From the NCBI GenBank assembly GCA_000471925.1, contig CP006667.1, positions 558,001 through 622,000 of the forward strand: DNA of 64,000 bases. The letters are read 5' to 3'. The position numbers were made by a program, and so were the translations under genes. The stretch comes from Ralstonia pickettii DTP0602 (GTDB lineage Bacteria > Pseudomonadota > Gammaproteobacteria > Burkholderiales > Burkholderiaceae). Positions 1-9,311 of this stretch are shown piece by piece (positions within the stretch are counted from its first letter, which is position 1; every line of letters begins with the position of its first letter). Under the pieces are notes generated by a model, which was not told the DNA's origin, did no database searches, and saw only the letters and a program-made list of their open reading frames with translations.

Positions 1-1
1 C

Positions 2-301
2 TATGACGACGCGGTGCGCTTCCTGCGCGAACGCACGCGCCAGGAAACCACCCGCAGCGAATGGTGGGAGATGCTGGCGCGCGCCTACGCGGGCCAGGGC
101 AAGCGGCTGCAGCAGCACCAGGCGTTGGCCGAGAAGTATGCGATGGACGGCGCCTACCAGGCCGCCATCGAGCAACTACAGATCGCGCGCAAGGCCGGCG
201 ACGGCGATTTCTATGCGCTGTCGGAAGTCGATGCGCGGCTGCACCAGTTGGAGCGCCAGTACCGCGAAGACAAGCAGGACAGCAAGGGCATACCGAACTG
301 A
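2..301 (+). CDS. C-terminal fragment of a TPR-containing protein, probably M48 metallopeptidase (BepA-like)
   Basis: The reading frame is open from base 2 to a stop at 299-301, so the gene begins outside the window. The visible 99 residues are helical and charged, with TPR-like spacing (WWEMLARAYAGQGK, then AYQAAIEQLQIARK). The ending ARLHQLERQYREDK resembles the tail of periplasmic M48 proteases of the BepA/YfgC family, which help assemble outer-membrane beta-barrel proteins. The protease domain and HExxH motif would lie upstream, so the family assignment is inference from the TPR tail only. It could be another TPR protein. Confidence 0.5.
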   Translation, partial: YDDAVRFLRERTRQETTRSEWWEMLARAYAGQGKRLQQHQALAEKYAMDGAYQAAIEQLQIARKAGDGDFYALSEVDARLHQLERQYREDKQDSKGIPN

Positions 302-343
302 CAGCGGGTACCGCCGCCTTTCACACTGCATTCAGCACTGCGT

Positions 344-934
344 TCAGGCCGCCGGCGGCTCCGGCTGGCGTACGAAGCCGAAGCGCTTCGGCACCTCGTC
401 CTCGGCGATCGGCTCGATCGGCAGGTCACGGCCGGCGTGATGGAACACGCCCAGTTCGGTGCCGCAGGCCTCGCCGTGCCACGTGCTGGCGCCGCTGAAC
501 AGTTCCAGGTCGTGGTCGTGCAGCAGCGCGGCCTGCAGCGCCGGCGCGGCATCTGCCGCCATGCCTTCCACGGTGCCGGCCAGCACCACGTTGCCATGTT
601 CGTCGGCGTAGCAGGCTTGCAGCGCAAACGGCTGCTGCGTGGTCGTGCGCAGCGTGCCCTCGTGCAGCCGCACGATCCACGGCGCATAGGCCAGCGACAC
701 GAACACCCGCTGCGGCCCGTTCTGGAAGAACCAGGCGCCGCGCTCGTCGCACAGGTAGTTGCGTTCGATGAAGGCGACCAGCGCCTCGTGGCGGATCGGA
801 TCGCCCGAGAGCCCGTGCTCCTGGGCGTACTCGTTGCGCAGGCGCCACTGGCCGCGCCGGTCCAGCGCGAGCCAGCCGTAGGCGTTGGGCACGTTGGGCC
901 AGCGCGCCATGGCTTGCCTGACGATCTCGTCCAT
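344..934 (-). CDS. Conserved hypothetical protein (DUF2946-like, unverified)
   Basis: A 196-residue soluble protein with no signal peptide or membrane segment. It opens with MDEIVRQAMARWPNVPNAYG, contains the phrase WFFQNGPQRVFV, and ends in a Pro-rich tail. I recall similar proteins in Burkholderiales annotated as DUF2946 family, but the family number is from memory and no function is known to me. It is the last gene of a leftward series that starts at ilvE and lies 42 bases after the hydrolase gene, so it is probably cotranscribed with it. Confidence 0.6.
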   Translation of the reverse strand: MDEIVRQAMARWPNVPNAYGWLALDRRGQWRLRNEYAQEHGLSGDPIRHEALVAFIERNYLCDERGAWFFQNGPQRVFVSLAYAPWIVRLHEGTLRTTTQQPFALQACYADEHGNVVLAGTVEGMAADAAPALQAALLHDHDLELFSGASTWHGEACGTELGVFHHAGRDLPIEPIAEDEVPKRFGFVRQPEPPAA

Positions 935-976
935 GTTCTGTCTCCTCTGCGGGCGGGCGGCGGTACCGCGCCCGCC

Positions 977-2062
977 TCACATCATGCTGTCGAAAAAGCG
1001 CAGGATCCGCGCCGGCAGCCATTCGATATGGCCGCCGAACTGCCCGGCGGGCAGCAGCGGCAGGTGGCGTCGCCAGCTGGCGTCCGGGGTCATGAAGCCG
1101 ACATGGCCACCGTGCTCGGGCTGCTCCAGCCACACCTGCGGGCTGACCTCGGCCGGGCCGGGCAGGTGCCGGGCCGGCATGAAGGGGTCATTGCGTGCGT
1201 TCAGCACCAGCGTGGGCACGGCGATCTCGCGCAGCACGGGTTTGCTGGCGGCGCGGCGCCAGTAGTCGTCGGTATCGACAAAGCCATGCAGCGGCGCGGT
1301 GACCACGTTGTCGAAGGCGTACAGGTCGCGGCTGGCCAGCATGGTGTCGCGGTCGAACAGGCCGGGGAACTGCTCCAGCTTGGCCAGCGACTTGCGCTTG
1401 AGCGTCTGCAGGAACATGCGCGTATAGACCATGTTGAAGCCCACCGACAGCGCCACCCCGCCTGCCGCCAGGTCCAGCGGCGCGGAAATGGCCGCCGCCG
1501 CATGCACATGGCTGGCGGCGCCACCTTCCTCGCCCAGGAAGCGCAGCAGCGCGTTGCCGCCCAGCGAGATGCCCACCACCAGCAGTTTGCGCCCTTCGGC
1601 GCAGTGATGCCGGCGCATGCGCTCCAGCACCCAGCGGATCTCGGCGGAATCGCCCGAATGGTAGAAGCGCGGCGCCACGTTGAGCTCGCCCGAGCAGCCG
1701 CGGAAGTGCGGGATCACGCCCTGCCAGCCGCGCACGGACAGCGCATGCATCAGCGCCTGCGCATAGTGGCTGCCCGAGTCGCCCTCGAGGCCGTGGAACA
1801 TCACTACCAGGGGCGAATCGGGCTCGACGGCGTGGGTGGTCCAGTCCAGGTCGATGAAATCCTGGTCGGGTGTGTCCCAGCGCTCGCGGCGGAATGTCAC
1901 ACGCGGTGGCCGGCGGGTGAAGCGGGCGGGGATGATGGTCTGGGCGTGGCCGCCGCGCAGCCACCAGGGCATCGTCATGCCGTCGCCGTAGCCATGCGCC
2001 GGCGGGGCGGAAGGATCGGCCTGCACGACGGGCGGCAGGCGATGGTGCGGAAGCTGCGTCAT
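977..2062 (-). CDS. YheT-type alpha/beta hydrolase
   Basis: A 361-residue cytoplasmic alpha/beta hydrolase of the YheT/COG0429 group, putative esterases of unknown substrate. The oxyanion-loop motif HGLEG lies near residues 90-94 and the nucleophile elbow GISLGG has its Ser near residue 166. The acid is probably in LNARNDPFMP and the catalytic His in EHGGHVGF. The ATG at 2062 was chosen over a TTG at 2083 because homologues start close to the conserved proline-rich segment before PWWLRGGHAQT. It lies 43 bases downstream of the NTF2-like gene in a same-strand run. Confidence 0.85.
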   Translation of the reverse strand: MTQLPHHRLPPVVQADPSAPPAHGYGDGMTMPWWLRGGHAQTIIPARFTRRPPRVTFRRERWDTPDQDFIDLDWTTHAVEPDSPLVVMFHGLEGDSGSHYAQALMHALSVRGWQGVIPHFRGCSGELNVAPRFYHSGDSAEIRWVLERMRRHHCAEGRKLLVVGISLGGNALLRFLGEEGGAASHVHAAAAISAPLDLAAGGVALSVGFNMVYTRMFLQTLKRKSLAKLEQFPGLFDRDTMLASRDLYAFDNVVTAPLHGFVDTDDYWRRAASKPVLREIAVPTLVLNARNDPFMPARHLPGPAEVSPQVWLEQPEHGGHVGFMTPDASWRRHLPLLPAGQFGGHIEWLPARILRFFDSMM

Positions 2063-2105
2063 GCCAGCTCGGTGTTGCAACAAGCCGCGGCGCGGCCGTG
2101 CGGGT

Positions 2106-2546
2106 TCAGTGCAGCGCCTGCCCCGGCGCGGCCGCCACCGCGGCGACCTGCACGGCGTTGGCCGGGCTGCAGTGGATATGCGCCAGGCGCCAGCCTTCGT
2201 GGTTCTGCATCAGCACATAGGTGGTGTGCACGAACAGGTCGGCCTCGACGCGGTCGCTGCCAAAGCGCAGCGCCTCGGTCACGTCGAAGATCGACACGGC
2301 CATCGAAGCATGGCTGCTGGTTTCGATGGCATCGACCAGCACCGGCTGCTCCTCGAGCAACTGCGAGAACGCCTGGCGCAGTTGTTCGTGGCCGATCAGG
2401 CGCTGGCCGTCGGGCAGCACGCAGGTGATCGAGTCCTCGTCCAGCCACAGGCGCAGCGCGCCGTCGGCATCGCGCAGCTTGAGCGCTTCGCGAAAGGCTT
2501 CGACGATGTCTTCGGCGGAATCGAACAGGCGGGCAAAACGAGGCAT
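2106..2546 (-). CDS. NTF2-like / SnoaL-like domain protein
   Basis: A 146-residue protein with the cone-shaped alpha+beta fold signature of NTF2-like proteins: an N-terminal helix with VEAFREALKLRDADGALRLW, a central DEDSITCVLPDGQRLIGHEQ, and C-terminal beta strands with WRLAHIHCSP. This fold is found in ketosteroid-isomerase-like enzymes and in non-catalytic ligand binders; nothing here identifies a substrate. The ATG at 2546 is preferred because the 53 extra residues in the longer frame overlap waaF and are low-complexity. It is 20 bases from waaF, suggesting an operon. Confidence 0.75.
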   Translation of the reverse strand: MPRFARLFDSAEDIVEAFREALKLRDADGALRLWLDEDSITCVLPDGQRLIGHEQLRQAFSQLLEEQPVLVDAIETSSHASMAVSIFDVTEALRFGSDRVEADLFVHTTYVLMQNHEGWRLAHIHCSPANAVQVAAVAAAPGQALH

Positions 2547-2566
2547 GGTGGCAGTGTCAGGGGTCT

Positions 2567-3601
2567 TCAGGGCTGCGGCCGGGGCCGGTGCAGCAGCGTG
2601 CGCAACTCGACGAACACCATTTCTGGTTCGATTTCTTTCAGGCAGCGCAGGTGCCCCAGCGGGCACTCGCGCTTGAAGCACGGACTGCACTCCAGCTGCA
2701 GCCACATGATACTCGCAGCCTGTGATAGCGGCGGCGTGTGGCGCGGATCGCTCGAGCCGAATACGGCCACCTGCGGCCGGTTCAGCGCCGCCGTGACGTG
2801 CATCAGGCCGGAGTCGTTGCAGACCGCGGCCTCGGACAGCGCCAGCAGGTCCACGGCGTCGTCCAGCGAAGTCTGGCCGCAGAGGTTGCGCACGAACGGC
2901 GCTTCCTTGACGATCTCGTTGGCGATCTCGGCGTCCTTGGCCGAGCCCAGGGTGATCATCTGCGCGTACGGGTAGGAGCGCCGCAGCATCTGCGCCAGCT
3001 TGGCAAAGTGGCCGGCCGGCCAGCGCTTGGCCGGGCCGAACTCGGCGCCCGGGCAGAACGCGATCACGCGTGCGTGCGGCGCGATGCCGAAGCGCTCGGC
3101 GGTGGCCGCCACGCGCGCCGGGTCGACGCGCAGGCGCGGCTCGGTCAGGTTTTCAGGCAGGCGCGCGCCGGGCTTGAGCGCCAGGCGGGCGTAATGCTCC
3201 ACCATCGGCGGGCGCTTGTCGCGCGGCGGGTTGGCGTGGCGGATGTTGAGCATGCCGAAGCGCGCTTCGCCGCGATAGCCGATGCGCAGCGGGATGCCGG
3301 CCAGCCACGGGATCAGCGCCGACTTGAGCGAGTTCGGCAGCACATAGGCGAGATCGTAGCCTTCGTTCTTGAGCTGCTGGGCGAACATCAGCCGCGCAGA
3401 CAGCTGCAGCTTGCCGTGCGCGAGGTCGGACGGGAACACGCGGCCGATCTCGGGCATGCGCGCGAGCACGGGCGCCACCCACTTGGGCGCGAGGGCGTCG
3501 ATGACCAGGCGCGGATGGCGCGCCTTGAGCAGCGCGAACAGCGGCTGCGCCATCAGGGCGTCGCCGATCCAGTTGGGGGCGATGACGAGGGCTTTCTTCA
3601 T
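2567..3601 (-). CDS. waaF: ADP-heptose:LPS heptosyltransferase II
   Basis: 344 residues, the normal length for WaaF/RfaF, a glycosyltransferase family 9 enzyme that adds the second heptose to the inner core of lipopolysaccharide at the inner face of the cytoplasmic membrane. The start MKKALVIAPNWIGDALMAQP is the hallmark N-terminus. Other signatures are the PGAEFGPAKRWPAGHFA loop and the C-terminal CNDSGLMHVTAALNRP and FGSSDPRHTPP segments that bind ADP-heptose. The C-terminal Cys cluster (CSPCFKRECPLGHLRCL) is typical of the family. It sits with ilvE and a small zinc-finger gene on the minus strand. Confidence 0.95.
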   Translation of the reverse strand: MKKALVIAPNWIGDALMAQPLFALLKARHPRLVIDALAPKWVAPVLARMPEIGRVFPSDLAHGKLQLSARLMFAQQLKNEGYDLAYVLPNSLKSALIPWLAGIPLRIGYRGEARFGMLNIRHANPPRDKRPPMVEHYARLALKPGARLPENLTEPRLRVDPARVAATAERFGIAPHARVIAFCPGAEFGPAKRWPAGHFAKLAQMLRRSYPYAQMITLGSAKDAEIANEIVKEAPFVRNLCGQTSLDDAVDLLALSEAAVCNDSGLMHVTAALNRPQVAVFGSSDPRHTPPLSQAASIMWLQLECSPCFKRECPLGHLRCLKEIEPEMVFVELRTLLHRPRPQP

Positions 3602-3716
3602 GGGCGGGGCGCTTGGAGCCGGAACGCCGGCGCGGACGCCGGGAACGCCGACGCTCCGGGCCGCCTGTGGGCGGCGGCCCGGAGCGTCAGGGTCATGCGA
3701 AAACCGGCGGCTCGGG

Positions 3717-3911
3717 TCAGTGGTGGCCCTTCAGCACGGTGCCCGGCTTGAGCTTGTAGACGGTACCGCAGTAGGGGCACTTGGCCTCGCCGGTGTCCGC
3801 CACGTCGAGGAACACGCGCGGATGGTAGTTCCATGCCGGGGTGTTGGCGGTGGGGCAGTGCAGCGGAATGTCTTCAGCGCCGATTTCGATGATGGTGGCG
3901 GTTTGCGTCAT
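3717..3911 (-). CDS. Small zinc-finger protein (zf-CHCC type)
   Basis: A 64-residue protein with the CHCC zinc-finger pattern: a His in LHCPT, then HPRVFLDV, then CPYCGTVY near the C-terminus. The domain is shared with the NDUFS6 subunit of mitochondrial complex I and with small proteins of alpha- and beta-proteobacteria; its bacterial role is not established. The ATG at 3911 matches the family's start (MTQTATIIEI); the longer frame to 3989 adds unrelated residues. It lies between ilvE and waaF on the same strand, a common arrangement in Burkholderiales as far as I recall. Confidence 0.85.
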   Translation of the reverse strand: MTQTATIIEIGAEDIPLHCPTANTPAWNYHPRVFLDVADTGEAKCPYCGTVYKLKPGTVLKGHH

Positions 3912-4008
3912 GGTGTTGCGGGGAGTCAAGCTTATTGTTCGATGAAACAGCGGGTGTGCCGCGCCCGCAATCACGGGCGCATGGCGCAAAAGGGCTGGAA
4001 GCCGGTGC

Positions 4009-4929
4009 TCAGACCAGCGTCAGCCACTTCTTGTACTTTTCTTCGGTGCCGCCCACGGCGGCAAAGAACGCGTCCTGGATCTGCTTGGTCACCGGGCCGC
4101 GGCGGCCTTCGCCGATGATGCGGTCGTCCAGTTCGCGGATCGGCGTGACTTCGGCGGCGGTGCCGGTGAAGAAGGCTTCGTCGGCGCAGTACATCTCGTC
4201 GCGGGTGATGCGCTTTTCACGCACCTCGATGCCCAGGTCGCGCGCGATGGTCAGCGTGGCGTCGCGGGTGATGCCGTCCAGGCATGAGGCCAGGTCCGGG
4301 GTGTAGATCACGCCGTTGCGCACGATAAACACGTTCTCGCCCGAGCCTTCGCTGACGTAGCCCTCGGTGTCGAGCAGCAGCGCTTCGTCGTAGCCCAGGC
4401 CGGTGGCTTCCTGGTTGGCCAGGATCGAGTTGATGTAGTAGCCGCTCGCCTTGGCGCGCACCAGCGACACGTTGACGTGGTGGCGGGTGAAGGAGGAGAC
4501 CTTCACGCGGATGCCGCGCTCCATGCCTTCCTCGCCCAGGTAGGCGCCCCACGGCCAGGCCGCGATCGCCACGTGGATGGTGTTGCCCTTGGCCGACACG
4601 CCCAGCTTTTCCGAGCCGATCCACACCAGCGGGCGGATGTAGCAGGATTCCAGGTTGTTGGCGCGCACCACTTCGCGCTGGGCGGCTTCCAGGGTGGCCT
4701 CGTCGAAGGGCATGACCATCTGGAAGATCTTGGCCGAGTTGAACAGGCGGCGAGTGTGCTCCTTCAGGCGGAAGATGGCGGTGCCTTCGGGGGTCTTGTA
4801 GGCGCGCACGCCTTCGAACACGCCCATGCCGTAGTGCAGCGTATGCGTCAGCACGTGGATCTTGGCGTCGCGCCATTCGATCAGCTTGCCGTCCATCCAA
4901 ATCTTGCCGTCGCGATCCGCCATCGACAT
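4009..4929 (-). CDS. ilvE: Branched-chain amino acid aminotransferase
   Basis: 306 residues of fold-type IV PLP aminotransferase. It interconverts Leu, Ile and Val with their 2-oxo acids using glutamate/2-oxoglutarate. The PLP lysine is K160 in LVRAKASGYYINS, the phosphate-binding region is SEGSGENVF (about 193-201), and GITRDATLTIA follows, as in IlvE. The N-terminal HYGMGVFEGVRAY is also diagnostic. It is the first gene of the leftward run. A second start six bases in (MADRDGK) is possible. The 183-base gap to the helicase start at 5113 must hold both divergent promoters. Confidence 0.95.
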   Translation of the reverse strand: MSMADRDGKIWMDGKLIEWRDAKIHVLTHTLHYGMGVFEGVRAYKTPEGTAIFRLKEHTRRLFNSAKIFQMVMPFDEATLEAAQREVVRANNLESCYIRPLVWIGSEKLGVSAKGNTIHVAIAAWPWGAYLGEEGMERGIRVKVSSFTRHHVNVSLVRAKASGYYINSILANQEATGLGYDEALLLDTEGYVSEGSGENVFIVRNGVIYTPDLASCLDGITRDATLTIARDLGIEVREKRITRDEMYCADEAFFTGTAAEVTPIRELDDRIIGEGRRGPVTKQIQDAFFAAVGGTEEKYKKWLTLV

Positions 4930-5112
4930 GTCTATTCTCCCAGCGCCGTCAAATTAGCAAAAACGACATTGTAAGCCGCGGGGGCATGGGTCACAACGCG
5001 ATGCAGGCGTTGCGGCGGTCTAGAATCCTCTTTTCCGGGCGTTTGCCGCATTTCGGACGCCATTTCTTGCTGTTCCCGCCGTTGTTGCACGTTCCCACAT
5101 CCCAGAACCGCC

Positions 5113-8109
5113 GTGCCTTTGACCACACATCCCGGCCATGACGACCTGCCCGAACCCGGCGAGGACGGCGCCAGCCCAGCGCCGGGCCGCGACTGGCAGC
5201 AGGCGCTGGCAGCACTGCGGGCCCTGGCCGGCGCCGAACCCACAGCAGGCGCCGAGTCCCGGCGCCTGCTGTGGGCCCTGACGCTGGACGCCGACGGCGC
5301 GCCGGGCACGATCGAGCCGCTCGAGCAGGTGCGCGGCGCGCGCGGCTGGGGTAAGCCGAAGCCGGTGCCGCTGGCCCGGGTCGCCGAGGACGACCGGCTC
5401 GAGCCGTGGGATGCCCGCGTGGCGCGCGCCATCCGCCGCGACCAGTCGCACAACCGGCGCTATGTGCTGGACCGTGCCGCCGCGGTGATGGCGTTGGTGG
5501 GCCACCCGGGCGTGGTGCTGGCGCATGCGCCGTCGCAGACGCTGGAGATGGTGGAGGACGCGCCCGCGCTGGAAGCCGTCCACAGCGCCGGCCGCTACGT
5601 GCTGCGCATCTTCCCGCCGGTGCGCGAGGCGCCGGCGATGGAGGCCTACCTGCCCGCCGCCGCGCGCCAGGAGGCCGAGGGGCTGCGCCAGGTCACGGTG
5701 GTGCGCGACGGCCCGCACCGGCTGCGGGTGATCCGCTACACCCCGGCGCAGTTCGATGCCGCGCGGCTGGTCGGTGACGGCCTGGCGATCCCCGCGGACG
5801 GCCAGGCCCAGCTTGACCAGACCCTGCGCGCGCTGGCCGGCCACTTCCAGGTCCATGCCGACCAGGCAGTCGGCACGCGGGCGGTGGAGGCCGAGACGCA
5901 GCTGCGCGCCGAAGTGGCGCCCGTGGCCCGCGGCATCTCGCTGCGGCTGGTGGTGACGCCGCTGGGCCCGCTCGGGCCACGCCTGGCCCCCGGTGCGGGG
6001 CGCGAGCGCCTGATGGCCGCGGTGCGCGGCGAGACCCTGGCCACGCAGCGCGACCTCGAGGCCGAGCTGGCGAGCGTGGCCGAGGTCTTCGCCGCGCTGC
6101 CGGTGCTGGTGACCCAGTCGCCGCCGGGCGGCGAGTACACCTGGACCCTGGACGATCCCGAAGACGCGCTGTCCGTGCTGGAAGCACTGCCCGGACTGCC
6201 CGCGGTGCAGTCCGTGGAATGGCCGCGCGGCAAGGAGATCCGCGTGCTGCCGGCCGACCTGCCGCAACTCGGCGTGCAGATCGAAAGCCGCGGCGCATGG
6301 TACCGGCTGGCGGGCGAGCTGCGCGTGGCCGAGGGGCTGGTGCTGGAATTGGGCAAGCTGATCGACTGGACCGGCAGCCAGGCCGGGCGCTTCGTGCCGA
6401 TGGGGCAGGGCGTCTACGTGGCGCTGACGCGCGCGCTGCGCGGCCGGCTGCGCGACCTCGCCGGCGTCGGCGAGCGCGTCCCTGACGGCATCCGCGTGCC
6501 GCAGATGGCCACGCCGTGGCTGGACGACGTGCTGGCCGGCGTTGGCATCGACCCCGATGCGCACTTCCGCCAGCGCATCGCCCGCCTGCGCGCGGCGCGC
6601 GAAACCGAGATCGCGGTGCCGCCGACGCTGGCGGCCGAACTGCGCCCCTACCAGGAGGCCGGTTATCGCTGGGCCATGACGCTGGCCGCCTCGGGCCTGG
6701 GCGCCTGCCTGGCCGACGACATGGGCCTGGGCAAGACGCTGCAGGCGCTGGCGGTGCTGGTGGCGCGCGCCGGCGGCGGCGCCGCGCTGGTGATCGCGCC
6801 GACCTCGGTGTGCGGCAACTGGGCCGCCGAGGCGCGCCGCTTCGCGCCCACGCTCAACGTCCATGTCTACGCGGAAGGCGAACGCGAAACCCTGCTGGCC
6901 CAGGCCGGTCCGCATGACCTCGTGATCGTCTCGTACACGCTGCTGCAGCAGGCGCGCAAGGACTTCTGCGCGCGCGACTGGAACACCGTGGTCGCCGACG
7001 AGGCGCAGGCGTTCAAGAACGCGGTCACGCGGCGCGCGCAGGCGATGTACGAGCTGCCGTCAGGCTTCCGCATGGCGCTGACCGGCACGCCGGTGGAGAA
7101 CCGGCTGGCCGAGCTGTGGTCGGTGATGCGCTTCTGCAACCCGGGTTTGCTGGGCTCGCTGGCGCGCTTCAACGAACACTTCGCCAACCCGATCGAGCGC
7201 GGCGGCGTGCGCGAGGCGCGCCAGCGGTTGCGCCGCATGATCGCGCCCTTCGTGCTGCGCCGGACCAAGGCGCAGGTGCTGGACGAACTGCCGCCACGCA
7301 CGGAGCTGGTGATCCGGGTCGAGCCCGAGCCGGTCGAGGCTGCCCACTACGAGGCGCTGCGCCGCCAGGCCCAGACCGAAGCCGAGGCCGCGCTGGCGCG
7401 CGTGGAAGCCGCGCGCAAGGCCACCCAAGGCGCGCCGGCGGGAGCACGGGCGCGCGCCCTGGCGCAGGCCCAGCACCAGGCGCAGGCACGCATCCACGTG
7501 CTGGCGCAGCTGATGCGGCTGCGCCGCGCGGCCTGCGATCCGCGCCTGGTCACGCCCGAGATCAGCGGCCAGCTATCGGAGGGCGCCAAGCTGCGCGCCT
7601 TTGTCGACCTGGCCGGCGAGCTCGCCGCCAGTGGCCACAAGACGCTGGTGTTCAGCCAGTTCGTCGATTTCCTGCAGCTGCTGCGCCAGGGGCTTGAGTG
7701 CGCCGGGCTGGCGCTGCAATACCTGGACGGGGCCACCCCCGCGGCCGAGCGCACGCGCCGCGTGGCCGCCTTCCAGGCGGGCGAGGGCGATGTCTTCCTG
7801 ATCAGCCTGAAGGCCGGCGGCTTCGGCCTGAACCTGACCGCGGCCGACTATGTGATCATCGCCGACCCGTGGTGGAACCCCGCCGCCGAAGACCAGGCCA
7901 TGGGCCGCGCGCACCGCATCGGCCAGCAGCGCCCGGTGACGGTGTACCGGCTGATCAATGCCGGCACCATCGAGGAGCGCATCGTCGACCTGCACCGCGA
8001 CAAGCGCGCGCTGGCCGACGGCCTGCTGGAAGCCGACGACGACAGCGCGGCGGGCACGGGCGCGCCATTGCCGGAGATCGACGAACTGGTGGGGTTGCTG
8101 CGGCGCTGA
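5113..8109 (+). CDS. SNF2-family DEAD/DEAH-box helicase
   Basis: A 998-residue SNF2/Swi2 ATPase. The C-terminal half holds both RecA-like lobes: motif I DDMGLGKTLQ (about 535-544), motif II DEAQ (about 629), motif III LTGTPVENR, motif V FGLNLTAADYVI, and motif VI QAMGRAHRIGQQRPV (about 928). The N-terminal 500 residues have no domain I recognise and contain repeated acidic/Ala-rich segments. Such bacterial SNF2 proteins act on DNA or on protein-DNA complexes, like RapA/HepA; the partner here is unknown. The start is a GTG, used because the frame has no good upstream ATG and the protein begins MPLTTHPGH. Confidence 0.88.
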   Translation: MPLTTHPGHDDLPEPGEDGASPAPGRDWQQALAALRALAGAEPTAGAESRRLLWALTLDADGAPGTIEPLEQVRGARGWGKPKPVPLARVAEDDRLEPWDARVARAIRRDQSHNRRYVLDRAAAVMALVGHPGVVLAHAPSQTLEMVEDAPALEAVHSAGRYVLRIFPPVREAPAMEAYLPAAARQEAEGLRQVTVVRDGPHRLRVIRYTPAQFDAARLVGDGLAIPADGQAQLDQTLRALAGHFQVHADQAVGTRAVEAETQLRAEVAPVARGISLRLVVTPLGPLGPRLAPGAGRERLMAAVRGETLATQRDLEAELASVAEVFAALPVLVTQSPPGGEYTWTLDDPEDALSVLEALPGLPAVQSVEWPRGKEIRVLPADLPQLGVQIESRGAWYRLAGELRVAEGLVLELGKLIDWTGSQAGRFVPMGQGVYVALTRALRGRLRDLAGVGERVPDGIRVPQMATPWLDDVLAGVGIDPDAHFRQRIARLRAARETEIAVPPTLAAELRPYQEAGYRWAMTLAASGLGACLADDMGLGKTLQALAVLVARAGGGAALVIAPTSVCGNWAAEARRFAPTLNVHVYAEGERETLLAQAGPHDLVIVSYTLLQQARKDFCARDWNTVVADEAQAFKNAVTRRAQAMYELPSGFRMALTGTPVENRLAELWSVMRFCNPGLLGSLARFNEHFANPIERGGVREARQRLRRMIAPFVLRRTKAQVLDELPPRTELVIRVEPEPVEAAHYEALRRQAQTEAEAALARVEAARKATQGAPAGARARALAQAQHQAQARIHVLAQLMRLRRAACDPRLVTPEISGQLSEGAKLRAFVDLAGELAASGHKTLVFSQFVDFLQLLRQGLECAGLALQYLDGATPAAERTRRVAAFQAGEGDVFLISLKAGGFGLNLTAADYVIIADPWWNPAAEDQAMGRAHRIGQQRPVTVYRLINAGTIEERIVDLHRDKRALADGLLEADDDSAAGTGAPLPEIDELVGLLRR

Positions 8110-8277
8110 CCGGTGCGGTGCGGGACGCTGTGGTGCACCATATGCCCGCACGGCATACCCTCAAGCGAACTTGGTCGTTTGGTTTTGGCAGGAACCTTGC
8201 TATCTTGTGGCGCTGGCCCGGGGCTCAGATCCCGGCCGGCCCCTTGTTCAGTCCTGACTCTTTCCGACGGTGCCCCC

Positions 8278-9306
8278 ATGCCTAATTCGTCCCGCCTGCT
8301 TCCGCGCTTGTCCTTCCGTTCCGCTTCCCGCCTGGGCGCCGGCCTGGCCGCGCTGTGCGCCGCCGCCGCCGTGACCGGTCCGGCGCGCGCCCAGGGCCCG
8401 GGCGAATGGCCGACGCAGCCGGTGACGATCCTGATGGGCTTTACCGCCGGCTCGGGCGTCGACATCGTCGGCCGCACGCTGCAGGAATCGCTGCAGAAGT
8501 CGCTCAAGACCACCATCATCTACGACTACCGGCCCGGTGCCGGCGGCAACGTCGCCTCCGAAGTGGTGGCGCACGCCAGGCCGGATGGCTACACGCTGCT
8601 GCTCGGCACCGCCGCCACTCACGGCATCAACCCGGCGCTGTACAAGAACCTGCCGTTTGATGCCGAAGCCGATTTCACCCCGGTCGCGCCGCTGGTCGAG
8701 GTTTCCAACGTGCTGACCGTCAACCCGGCCGTGATCGACGTGAAATCGGTCAAGGAATTCATCGAGAAGGTCAAGGCCAACCCCGGCAAGTACAACTTCG
8801 CGTCCACCGGCAACGGCACCGGCACGCACCTGGCGTTTGCCGAGTTCAACGCGCGCGCCGGACTCGACATGGTCCACGTGCCGTACAAGGGCGGCCCCGA
8901 TGCGCTGCAGGCGGTGGTGAAGGGCGAGGTCTGCTGCATCTTCAACCAGGTGCAGAGCGTGCTGCCGCAGTACCGCGCCGGCAAGGTGCGCCTGCTGGGC
9001 GTGACCACCAAACAGCGCGTGCAGGTGATCCCCGACGTGCCGACCATCGCCGAGAGCGGCGTGCCGGGCTTCAACAGCACCATCTGGTTCGGCTTCTTCG
9101 GCCCCAAGGGCCTGGACCCGAAGATCGCGCGCAAGATCAATGACGCGGTCAAGGTGGCGCTGGAAACGCCGGCGATTCGGCAGAAGCTGGTTGACGCCGG
9201 CAACACGCCGCGGGTTGAGACGGTGGATCAGTTCAAGGCTACGGTGAAGGCGGATCGGCAGAAGTGGGCGGGGGTGGTTAAGACGGTGGGGGCGTCGGTT
9301 GATTGA
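8278..9306 (+). CDS. Bug-type tripartite tricarboxylate transporter receptor
   Basis: 342 residues with an N-terminal signal peptide (hydrophobic AGLAALCAAAAV, cleavage probably after PARA at about residue 38). The mature part has the Bug/TctC fold markers ILMGFTAGSGVDIVGR, YDYRPGAGGNVASE and HVPYKGGPDALQAVV. These periplasmic proteins bind carboxylates or other small ligands and feed TctAB permeases, but most are orphans, as here with no TctA/TctB gene nearby. They are very numerous in Cupriavidus and Bordetella relatives. The ATG at 8278 directly precedes the signal peptide. Confidence 0.92.
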   Translation: MPNSSRLLPRLSFRSASRLGAGLAALCAAAAVTGPARAQGPGEWPTQPVTILMGFTAGSGVDIVGRTLQESLQKSLKTTIIYDYRPGAGGNVASEVVAHARPDGYTLLLGTAATHGINPALYKNLPFDAEADFTPVAPLVEVSNVLTVNPAVIDVKSVKEFIEKVKANPGKYNFASTGNGTGTHLAFAEFNARAGLDMVHVPYKGGPDALQAVVKGEVCCIFNQVQSVLPQYRAGKVRLLGVTTKQRVQVIPDVPTIAESGVPGFNSTIWFGFFGPKGLDPKIARKINDAVKVALETPAIRQKLVDAGNTPRVETVDQFKATVKADRQKWAGVVKTVGASVD

Positions 9307-9311
9307 AGGGG

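Noticed and set aside
437..2428. 663-codon open frame on the plus strand
   Set aside because: It is antisense to the hypothetical, YheT-like and NTF2-like genes, which have clear family features, and its translation is Arg/His/Gln/Gly-rich with no recognisable motif. Such frames are common in GC-rich DNA.
5020..6915. 631-codon open frame on the minus strand
   Set aside because: Shadow of the SNF2 helicase; composition is His/Gln/Arg-rich and no family resemblance is visible.
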